Assembly: GCF_000340215.1 (NCBI RefSeq)
Contig: NW_006921539.1
Coordinates: 1,250,507 to 1,314,506 of the forward strand
Direction: 5' to 3'
Source of the DNA: Pseudocercospora fijiensis CIRAD86
Lineage: Eukaryota; Ascomycota; Dothideomycetes; Mycosphaerellales; Mycosphaerellaceae
Length of the DNA: 64,000 bases
Under the pieces are notes generated by a model. That model worked only from the letters and a program-made list of their open reading frames with translations, was not told the origin of the DNA and searched no databases. Position numbers and translations under genes: made by a program. Each line of letters begins with the position of its first letter. Position 1 is the stretch's first letter. Positions 56,147 to 64,000 of this stretch are shown here, one piece after another.

Positions 56147-57882
56147 CTAATGCGCAAATCTAAAATCCAATCTCTTCGCACCCTCATCCTCCGTATTCCT
56201 CACATAATCCACCTTCTCCTCACCCGTGAGTTTCGCCCAAGCCTCTTCCCTCCTCTTATTCCTCCTAACATAATAGTACTTCACCGCAACAAACAAAACA
56301 ACATTGAAACAACAAAACCCCAACAAAATCCTATTCCCTCGAATATAATACGGCCGATCATCATCCCGATAGATATTCGTCCCAATGATATTCCCCGCCT
56401 GAACCATCATATTATAAAGCGCAGCAGAAACCGCCCGCGTCCGGACACTATTCGAATTCCTGGAATTCCACGCCACCAGAATCGCATGGCAATACGGATA
56501 CGACAACAGACCCGTCAACAGTCCATATCGAACCCAGTCCGAAACTCCAGACCCCAAAGCCACAAGCGCCGCCAAGAAGGGCAAGATCCAAAGATTCGAC
56601 GTCAAAGACACCAGCGCTCGTTCGTTGAAGTATTCGGAAACTTTACTGATAATCAACAAATTCACCCCGAACATGAACTGCGAAGGAATCGTAAGAAGAT
56701 TCGCGTTAAACGTGCTCCAACCCATTTGTCGGAGAATGTACGAGATATAAGTATTCGCGGGTTGAGGCGGCACGTAAGTCGTCAGTCCGACGAGGTATAA
56801 AGGCCACAGATCGTAATCTTTCAGACATTTCCACAAACGTTGCAGGGTGACGGCTTGGCGGTTGTTCATATCTCCTTTACTGGGATCGTCGCGCAGGAGT
56901 CTGTTGACCAAAATTTTCTCTTCGCGTTCGGTGAACCAGCCTTTTTTGCCTCGGATCCAGCCGCGGGTTTGGGTGATGGAGGCGGGCATTAGACCCCAGG
57001 ACGCGAGACCGATGCAGGCTGTTATACTGCCTTCGATGAGGAAGAGCCATTGCCAGCCCGCCCAGCCCTGAAGGCCGCGCATTTGGAGGATCCCGGCTGC
57101 GAGGAGGGAGCCCAGGATATTGCAGGTGGAAAGCACGGTCCAGAACCAGGAGAGGCGGATGGGGAGTTCTTTGGCTTTGTACCAGTAGGTGATGTAGAGG
57201 ACCGTGTCGGGGATGAACCCCCCCATTAAGAGGCCTATGAGACAGCGGCAGGCGTAGTAGCCTTTTTTGGTTTGGAGACCGGCTTGGGCGGCGGAGATGA
57301 TTGACCAGCTTGTGATTATGAAGGGGATCCAGATGTCCGGGCCGAGTTTTTTGGAGATTAGGCCTGAGGGGAGTTCGGCGGCGAGGAAGGAGACGAGGAA
57401 GATTGTTTGGCCGGAGTTGAAGTCGTTGGTGTTCATGTGGAGGTCTGTGAGCATGTTGTCGGAGATGGCTGGAGGGGGGTTGAGTATTAGGACGGGTGGT
57501 GGATATGTTGTTTACGTTTACGTTACGTACCCCGATTGATGTTTCTTCGATTCAAATCCAAAGCGAGGAACATGAGCCAGCACCAAGTCATGATCCGGAA
57601 GTCAATCTTTCTCTTCAGCCTCTTCTCTTCATCTGCAGACCAAGTGATGTCGGGATCGAATCGGTGTCGGCCTTCGTATTTTGCTTTTTCGTAAACGTCT
57701 CGCCAGTAGTCCGCGACCTTTTCATCGGCAAAGACATGGTTTCGATCAGATCCGTAGTCTCCTTCGACAAGCTCGGAAGTGTTCAGTGAGCCTTGTGAGC
57801 TCTGCTCTTGCACAGTCTCGAACGCTTTGTTGTCATTCGGCACGCTAGGAGGTGCAGTGTCATCCTTTGGAGACGATGCCAT
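56147..57882 (-). CDS. Dal5-like MFS (anion:cation symporter) transporter
   Basis: Exons 57882-57531 and 57468-56147, intron 62 bp, 557 residues. I use the ATG at 57882 (MASSPKDDTAPP); upstream codons open with GTG only. Motifs: WSADEEKRLKRKIDFRIMTW, LALDLNRRNINRAISDNML (assembled across the intron), CRCLIGLLMGGFIPDTVLYI, FFLIEGS-type WQWLFLIEGSITACIG, and GNIIGTNIYRDDDRPYY. This is the allantoate/nicotinate/biotin permease family (ACS). Proximity to the amino-acid permease and to a relic of the same family at 47.2 kb suggests local transporter turnover. Confidence 0.9.
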
Positions 57883-58247
57883 GGCTAAGGGAACGCTCAC
57901 GGGAGCGCGAAATAGGTAGCAGAGACGTCACAAGGCACGTACCTCATAAGGAGCAGGCATACATACTTATAAGCAAATGGTCGATGGAGCCCGGTCACCT
58001 CATGGCAGCCACGCTTGATGCAACGATATGCAGCAAAGTTCGTCTCGCGCCATCGACCAACAAGTGCATGAGCATAGGATGTTGGGATGTCGTGATCGGT
58101 GCCAAGAATTCGTTATGCGAGCTGGCATGTGCCCCGTCGACAAACACCTTCATACACACTCCTAATGCCGATTGCTCGGCACAACAACGCCACATGCGCC
58201 GCGCTGAAATACATGTACACATCTTGCTGAGATTGCAAAAGCTCTTT
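57883..58247. other. Intergenic, no gene seen
   Basis: Upstream region of the MFS gene and 3' flank of the next minus-strand gene. Nothing supported. Confidence 0.5.
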
Positions 58248-59261
58248 TCAGTCCCTCTTGCCAATGCCAATGCCATATCCATACCCATTGGCCCCGGATA
58301 TACCATATCCACCGAGCCCACTCCCAAGCCCACTCCCAAGACCACTCCCGAACCCACCTCTTTCCATACCTCCCAATCTATCCTTGCCATGACTCTTCAG
58401 CCTCCTCGGCAGCTCCACGCCTCTAAAGTATGCCAAACATATCGCCGCACTGGCTCCCGCAGAGATCAGACAATAAACCATCGTACTGAACGTCAAATGC
58501 CCTCCAACGCCCTGCCATCCACTCGGCAGAAGCGTATTAGGATACCACCGGACACTGAACTGCAAAGGCAGCGAATCCCCAATCACAATCCTCAAAGGCG
58601 GATCCCGACTTATAGAATACGCAATCGCCGCCGCAATCGTCCCCGGCTCCACGCTCTTCGGCACCGCATGCACCAACACATTCATATGCGTCGCAACATG
58701 CAAATGACTCAGCTGCAACGTGCCGGCCAAAGCAATAATCAAAGGCGTATAAATCTCACTCAAACTCCCCTGTCCATCGGTATTGTCTTTCGTCCCTTTC
58801 TCAAAATCCTCTTTCAAAACCGAAGAAGGCAAAGGTTTTGTCGGAATTCTACAGGTGAGGGGTGCATCGTTGTGCACGTAGAATTCTAGGAGGTGGAAGA
58901 ATGGGTCGTCGATGAAGTCGATCGTGCAGTTTATGTCCTTTTCGACGCCGAAGATGAGTTCGAGAGGGCGGCCGGTTTCGTTGCAGGTGAAGGCGGGGAT
59001 GTAGGAGAGTTGGCCTGAAGCGTCGGTGATGTGTTCGCCTGTGTCGCTGGGAGGGAAGTAATGTTAGTTGGGATGCGTCCCTTGCTTGGGAGTGGCAGCG
59101 TACATGGTTCTGTTCAGACATGTGACGGGTATGCGCTCGCCGACTTTGTACCCGCGTTCTGCCATCAATGGCTTCTGTTCGCCCGCTGCTGCTGCGGCCA
59201 GCGCGGTGTAGAAGGCGAGAGTCAGCCGGAGAATGAGAGTTAGGCGGGAGGATGGCGCCAT
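58248..59261 (-). CDS. Secretory-pathway single-pass membrane protein of unknown function
   Basis: Two exons (59261-59104, 59046-58248; intron 57 bp), 318 residues. Signal peptide-like start (LTLILRLTLAFYTALAAAAA), a luminal domain with KVGERIPVTCLNRTI, FTCNETGRPLELIFGV and LLEFYVHNDAPLTCRIP (paired Cys, N-glycosylation sites), a later transmembrane helix (TMVYCLISAGASAAICLAYF) and a Gly-rich tail of GSGLGSGLGSGLGGYG repeats. The sequence looks conserved rather than random, and I believe related proteins occur in other ascomycetes, but I know no function. Type I membrane topology is inferred. Confidence 0.72.
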
Positions 59262-59589
59262 TGGGGTAGAGGATTACTATGTACAGAGGAACATGAAGTG
59301 TATGTAGAGCTGTTTCGACTAAGAACAGTTGGCGGCTTTCTTGCATAATACGCATGCGGTGTTTTCAGGGGTCTCAAGATTCGGAGCTGAGTCCGTTTCG
59401 GAATGACCTTGCTGGCCTGGCCTGGCCTGGCTTCACCTTTCACACCGCAGCTCATCTTGTGTCCATTTCCTCGCATTGTATTTTTGGTGCCACCAGTATC
59501 ACCTCCCCGGAATCTAGGCTCGCAATGTGAGATGGGTGTCACAGAATCTGATCCATCTGTGGAAACGCCGCATCGATATTCTATCGGCA
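59262..59589. other. Intergenic, no gene seen
   Basis: Short region with a CTGGC repeat (59410-59431). Nothing else supported. Confidence 0.5.
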
Positions 59590-60516
59590 TCACAAATCCA
59601 TCCACGCGTCCTCTTTTGTAATGACCACACTACCATTGCCCTCGGCCGCCCGTCTGCGCAATTCTGCTGCCACCCGTAGTCCATGGGCCATTTCGGCTTC
59701 CTGAGCTTCATCCACCAGATTCGGGACGTCGCGCTTCCACTCGTCACGTTTGAAGGCATTCGGCCAGCCGTAGTCTTCGACCAGGAGGTGATGCAGGCGT
59801 CGGAATGGCTGCTAGTGGGAAGTCAGCAGGCACAGAACATTTTGGAATCTCTGAAACTCGCCTTCGCATTGGGTCCGATGGACTCGAGCCCGCCGCTCAT
59901 TCCTCCAATCAGATAGCCGGCCTCATACTTGTTCAGCATGTCGTGCAAGTACGTAGGCGCGTGCTCGGTGGGTAAATCGAGATACGTATCAGGCGGATAC
60001 ATCGCGCCATCCATTTCGCGAACCGTGTCTGGAGACGCGGGTCAGCAAATGAGAACACAGTGATGCGCGGGCCAGACACTCACTATCGGCGACATCCAAA
60101 AGTAGCGTGCAGTCATCGCGACCTCTTGCCCGAAAGAGCACCATGACTGATGGACGTGCATTCGCCATGTTTAGCCGATATGGTGGCTGATAATATTCCG
60201 CCTTGTCGATATCGCGGCTCATCGCAAGGTGATCGGGGTCGCGATAATCTACGGCGTACATCAATGGCAGGATCTGATTCTGCTCGTGCATCCTCATGAT
60301 TGGAAGCTTCTGCATGAGAGAGACTACGCGCATGTCGATTCTGGCATCGTCTTGCAGTGAGGAAAAGTCGAGCGCGTGGCCTTCCGCGGGAGCCCACAGT
60401 ACGTCCGATTCTTCGATACCACCGATCTGGATGAGCGCCTTATACAGCGCGGTGACAAGGCTCAAGATCGTGGTCTCGTCATATTCGCTATCTCTTGGCG
60501 CCAGCGCGTTCTCCAT
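59590..60516 (-). CDS. Conserved-looking protein of unknown function
   Basis: Three exons (60516-60084, 60028-59862, 59811-59590), 273 residues; phases agree. Intron 2 (50 bp) uses a GC donor (AAG|GCGAGT) with a TGCTGAC branch and CTAG acceptor; no GT donor gives an open frame. Exon content: MENALAPRDSEYDETTILSL, VTALYKALIQIGGIEESDVL, YLDLPTEHAPTYLHDMLNKY and RRLHHLLVEDYGWPNAFKRD. No transmembrane helix or signal. I do not recognise a domain. Confidence 0.7.
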
Positions 60517-60798
60517 TGTGGTATGGCTTTGTCAGTGGATCGTTGCGGAACCGAATTGCGCAAGCCAGGTTACAATAATTGGGAGTTGCACCAAGAACGC
60601 ACATGCAAGCGGCGTGAGACAGACTTCACTTTAAAATGGCCAAGGTGACGTCATGCCGTTTTATTTACGACATGCTCTCCTCCCTATGCTACCAGGAATT
60701 CCGTTATCTGCAGTACCTAGCGGCCCTCGACCAGGAAGAGATCCCATTTCGATTTGTCGCTGATGGATTGACCTCCCTGATAGCCATTTACTCAACGT

Positions 60799-61171
60799 TT
60801 ATGCAGCGGTCTCAACAGGCAGAGGTACGTGTGAATCGCTTGGTCTGTACTTCACCGTCAGAAATGATTGTGCTGAAGTGCAGTCATGGTCTGACTTACC
60901 CAACGCAGACCACATCTCCTTCTAGCATAACTGTTGGGCTGAGAAAGCGATTCCAACCGAGGAACTGGACCATGGTGAAGTTGGTATATGAATCAACGAA
61001 CGCTGTGAAGGGCACCGCATCGCCTGTATGCACTGCGACTGGGCACTTCGGGGGTGCACAAACGCGCCCTGCAGTCAGCCAATAGCAGTATTGGCCTGGA
61101 TTAAGCGATTGAAGGGCTGCAGTCGGCACCGCGATCGTAGTAGTAATTGAGAGAGACCGGCTTTGAATCAT
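60799..61171 (-). CDS. Small LysM-like protein, possibly truncated
   Basis: Exons 61171-60900 and 60844-60799 (intron 55 bp, GTAAGTCAG donor, TCTGACG branch), 105 residues. Residues about 43-90 (FTAFVDSYTNFTMVQFLGWN ... LEGDVVCVG) follow the LysM pattern in which a variable start is followed by an FxxWN core and a closing VCVG. The intron falls right after VCVG, as is common in fungal LysM genes. No signal peptide is visible, so an upstream exon may be missing or the gene may be a remnant. LysM domains bind chitin. Moderate to low certainty. Confidence 0.45.
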
Positions 61172-61243
61172 ACGTGGATCTGCCCAATGTGCTCCGATGA
61201 CGCTGACTACCTATGCCATTCCTCGACAGGTGCGCACCCAGCT

Positions 61244-62884
61244 TTAATCCTTGCGGAAGAAATACTCACATCCCGCCTTCGCCAAAGCACAGCAAATCCT
61301 CGTCCTCGGCTCCGCACTCTTGTAGCTGATCAGGTCTCCATACCATGAGCGAGTGATCTCGTTGACAAAGAACCTGTGACCGTCGGCGGCGGACGATATT
61401 CCAATGTCCAAGCGTACACCCACTTCAAGTGACTCGAACATGCTTTCGCCTCTTGCAGAAGAACAATCATGGATGAGCACAACTTCGCCATGGTCGACCT
61501 TGCGTGACTTCCGGGGTTGAGTCGATTCGCCATTGAGTGAGCGCTTCTGCTTCTCACCTGGGTGATCTGGCGATACGTTCTCCTTGTCGTCAATTTCCCG
61601 AAATGAATCGTCTTGGGTCGTCGGAGCGTGCCTGTTATCGTTCGCGGGGAGCGCATCATACTTCCTCAACTGCTCAAACACCCAGAGACTGTACTGTTCG
61701 AGGTCGCGATATGTCTTGGCGCCACAGTGCTCCAGATCCAGCAGCTCGTCAGGAACGCGACTCATGGCGCTGACAATGGGGTTCGTCATGTCTTTCCTGG
61801 GCTTGGTGTGGAATGCCTCGAAGACATGCCCTTTCCGGCCGTGAAGACCATCAGCAGACGGTAGCGTGGCGAGGATGACGCGGAACTCGCCGAAGTTGAT
61901 GAGTGAGTCGATGTTCTGCTGATGGAACCATCGAGGGGAGTGCTTCCGCGCATCGGATGCATCTTTTCCAGAGACCGGCGGAAGTGTGGTAGCCATAGAA
62001 TTGTCTCTCAACAGTCCAATATACTCTGCTTTGGCGCGTGGATTGGCAACATCACTCGTGTCGACGCCACGCTGCTCGCACGCGACCTTCAGCTCTGCAA
62101 GCGATTTCTTGTTGTAATTTGTTGTGAGCGCAGCACGCTCTCCGTTCGCAGCGCATGGGTCATGAGATGCGCGGCAGGGCAGACATGTGTAGATGTCCTG
62201 CTTGGGTTCGAGCTTGACATGTGTCGATGTTGATGAGTGTGTTCTCTTCATAACGAATGGTTCCTTGAGTGTGCACTCCAATGTTTTCGTGCATGTCTGC
62301 GGCCGGAACTTGTATTCAGGCGATACACTTGCGTTGGCGATATGGTCGAGCGCCTTAATGTCTCCAAGCTTCCGCTCGCTCTCTTGTAGATCGCGAATAT
62401 TGGGAAAGCATCTAACGCGCTTCGCGTTTGCTGCCAGATTTCCCAGCTCTTGCAGAAGACGATAGACTATTTGCGTCACACCCATGTCCGGCTCGGTCGT
62501 CCAGCAGAAGTAGATCAGAGTTCGATCCGATATATCGTCATTCGAGGCCACGTCTTTCTTCAACAATGTGGTGATCAACTTGTGCCAAGTCCAATACTCC
62601 GCCTCACAGCCCGACAGTCGCGCGATCTCCGAGAAGATTACAACGGACTGGTGAACTTCTCGGTGTGCGCTATGTTTCGAGTCGAAGAGCCATTTGTCTC
62701 CTAAATCTTTCGCAAGGCTTTGAAGTCGTTCGGGTTGAAAACAAGGTGGGATGTGCGTATTGTCTCGAATGTCCTCGTTTCCCACTGGGACAAGGCTGCC
62801 GCTCAAGATGTTTGAGTCAGGGCCTGGGAGACCGCTGTCGTCGCCAACCCAGATGAGTCTAGTCGGGCGCCACGAGTCTGCCAT
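61244..62884 (-). CDS. Orphan protein with SAP-like motif
   Basis: Intronless, 546 residues. The N-terminal half has an alpha/beta look (PTRLIWVGDDSGLPGPD; EIARLSGCEAEYWTWHKLIT). A CxxC-x6-C cluster (CLPCRASHDPC, 234-244) precedes a SAP-like helix pair (about 257-294, KKSLAELKVACEQRGVDTSD). A Lys/Arg-rich segment (QKRSLNGESTQPRKSRKVDH) could be a nuclear localisation signal. Known: SAP motifs bind DNA. I recognise no full-length family; lineage-specific origin is possible. Confidence 0.6.
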   Translation of the reverse strand: MADSWRPTRLIWVGDDSGLPGPDSNILSGSLVPVGNEDIRDNTHIPPCFQPERLQSLAKDLGDKWLFDSKHSAHREVHQSVVIFSEIARLSGCEAEYWTWHKLITTLLKKDVASNDDISDRTLIYFCWTTEPDMGVTQIVYRLLQELGNLAANAKRVRCFPNIRDLQESERKLGDIKALDHIANASVSPEYKFRPQTCTKTLECTLKEPFVMKRTHSSTSTHVKLEPKQDIYTCLPCRASHDPCAANGERAALTTNYNKKSLAELKVACEQRGVDTSDVANPRAKAEYIGLLRDNSMATTLPPVSGKDASDARKHSPRWFHQQNIDSLINFGEFRVILATLPSADGLHGRKGHVFEAFHTKPRKDMTNPIVSAMSRVPDELLDLEHCGAKTYRDLEQYSLWVFEQLRKYDALPANDNRHAPTTQDDSFREIDDKENVSPDHPGEKQKRSLNGESTQPRKSRKVDHGEVVLIHDCSSARGESMFESLEVGVRLDIGISSAADGHRFFVNEITRSWYGDLISYKSAEPRTRICCALAKAGCEYFFRKD

Positions 62885-63433
62885 AACGTATTAGTGTTAC
62901 GAGGCGATGGTTGGAGTTCGAGTCTTGGCAGAGGTTACACTCGAGGTTCCCACCAATTCTTTGGGCGGGGCTATCTTTCACAAGCGCAAGTGAATGACAT
63001 CCGAGCCCAGCATGTACTATTGCTGCATTGCAGATAGTACTATACTGCACTGCTGTCTACGTTGATTGCGCGACAGGTGCGACACAATGCTGCAAGTCGT
63101 GCAATCTAAGACACAAAGACATGCTCTTGTTTGAGAGACCGCGACAAATCACCGGTCATCAGCCTGGCTTTGTCTAAGCATCAAAAGAACCAAATCGCTC
63201 TGAGCTCATAGATCTTCTTCGAATGATCAACCATTGAATGGTCCAGTAACTCGAATAGGTCCCAGACCTGAGGCACAGGAGGTGTCATCGCCCACAAAGC
63301 TCATGTCGAAGTATGAGATTTTGTCACTGCTCTTCACCGCTTCGGAAATCCGAGCACGAACTGTGCATTACCGCTCCGACTAGCATGTCGTTTGCAGAAC
63401 GTGTATCATGACCGTCGGAACCAAATGACCTCT
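62885..63433. other. Intergenic, no gene seen
   Basis: Promoter of the orphan gene and 3' flank of the LRR-like gene. Nothing supported. Confidence 0.5.
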
Positions 63434-64000
63434 TCAAATCGTCCCGTCAAAGTCGTCAGAACCATAAGAGATCTCCGAACCGTCAGTAGTGTGTCCGGCA
63501 TCTGACTCCTTGACTCTGCTGGGTGGTTCATAGTCATCAAGATCTTCTGGAAACATGCCATCACGCTCCAACCAGTCATCGTCCAGCTCACCTCCACGCA
63601 AAAGCTGGTTCTCAAAGGCGTCCCGCTCGCCATTGATGACCGTTCCTTCATCTGCGAAGTCCATTCCATCGTTGAAGCCATCGCTGAAATAACTGCGAAG
63701 CTTGACCTTTCGCAGCTTGGAGAGCTTGCCACCAACGCGACCGAAGACACCTTCCCAGGCCCCTTCAGAGAGTTGCAGGTTACTTAAAGAGAGGCGCCTG
63801 AGTGAATCTTTGTGGCGAAGCAGGAGGTCAATCAGATAGTCTTCGGTCGCTGCAAACTCGCTCAAGCCCAATTCTCGAAGTTTTGGCCACGTTGAGGAAC
63901 CCAGTGCGTCTTCCATTTTTGGATAAGACGCTTGCAGACGCGTACCCCACATGCGGACCTTGAGCACACGTAAGTGTTGAGCAGACGCAAGCCATTTTGC
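63434..64000 (-). CDS. Leucine-rich-repeat-like protein, C-terminal part (runs off the window)
   Basis: The minus frame is open to the window edge (64000), so the N-terminus is missing; 188 codons are visible. Two leucine-rich repeat-like units are seen (WPKLRELGLSEFAATEDYLI; SLRRLSLSNLQLSEGAWEGV), followed by KLSKLRKVKLRSYF and a long acidic tail (GELDDDWLERDGMFPEDLDD). This resembles the end of fungal F-box/LRR proteins, but the F-box would lie outside the window. Confidence 0.6.
   Translation of the reverse strand, partial: AKWLASAQHLRVLKVRMWGTRLQASYPKMEDALGSSTWPKLRELGLSEFAATEDYLIDLLLRHKDSLRRLSLSNLQLSEGAWEGVFGRVGGKLSKLRKVKLRSYFSDGFNDGMDFADEGTVINGERDAFENQLLRGGELDDDWLERDGMFPEDLDDYEPPSRVKESDAGHTTDGSEISYGSDDFDGTI

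Noticed and set aside
57883..57900. Start of the MFS gene at 57900
   Set aside because: That codon is GTG; the first ATG (57882) starts the usual hydrophilic N-terminus.

Overview
The window is nuclear DNA of a filamentous ascomycete, most likely a dothideomycete-type mould; this is inferred from family content, not proven. The signs are short introns (about 47-149 bp) with GTRNGT donors and CTRAC-type branch points, a proteome of fungal families (GH55 and GH16 glucanases, CFEM domains, Dal5-like and GABA-type transporters, a vezatin-domain protein, small secreted Cys-rich proteins), and a 12.8-kb transposon block heavily changed by transitions, as repeat-induced point mutation (RIP) does. 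Most spliced models were rebuilt by hand; exon sums divisible by three and intact domain motifs were used as checks.

Layout. 1-31.2 kb is gene-rich: a CUE-CCCH-Smr protein head-to-head with yth1 (CPSF30); a 1,634-residue GH16/PIR-like/PAN-like/triple-CFEM wall protein; cdc26; a GH55 beta-1,3-glucanase; a DUF2786 protein; an UNC93-like transporter relic; calnexin; a GTP cyclohydrolase I paralogue lacking a zinc-ligand cysteine, divergent from a broken methyltransferase/FAD-oxidoreductase/phosphoribosyltransferase gene; pyridoxal kinase with an 11-nt exon; PCNA with its start codon apparently split by an intron, below a cluster of MCB-like boxes; EMC6; and an unrecognised helical-repeat protein.

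31.2-44.0 kb is a nested, RIP-degraded transposon block. A Ty3/gypsy chromovirus with paired 196-bp LTRs and a 5-bp target duplication has inserted into a Tc1/mariner-like element. Next to them lie a long stop-riddled reading frame of unknown class and three foldback (MITE-like) repeats. No ordinary gene was found in this block.

44.0-64 kb returns to genes: a vezatin/Inp2-like membrane protein, a Dal5-like transporter relic, a fumarate reductase-cytochrome b5 gene carrying a single-base frameshift, two divergent small secreted six-Cys proteins, a GABA/choline-type permease tail-to-tail with a Dal5-like MFS transporter, two conserved-looking proteins of unknown function, a small LysM-like gene, an orphan with a SAP-like motif, and the C-terminal part of a leucine-rich-repeat-like protein running off the right end.

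Functionally the left part mixes housekeeping RNA processing, ER folding and insertion (calnexin, EMC6), replication (PCNA) and beta-glucan/cell-wall genes. The most unusual material is the chimeric wall protein, the GTP cyclohydrolase plus decayed multidomain enzyme pair, and the secreted-protein pair on the transposon-proximal side of the right arm.
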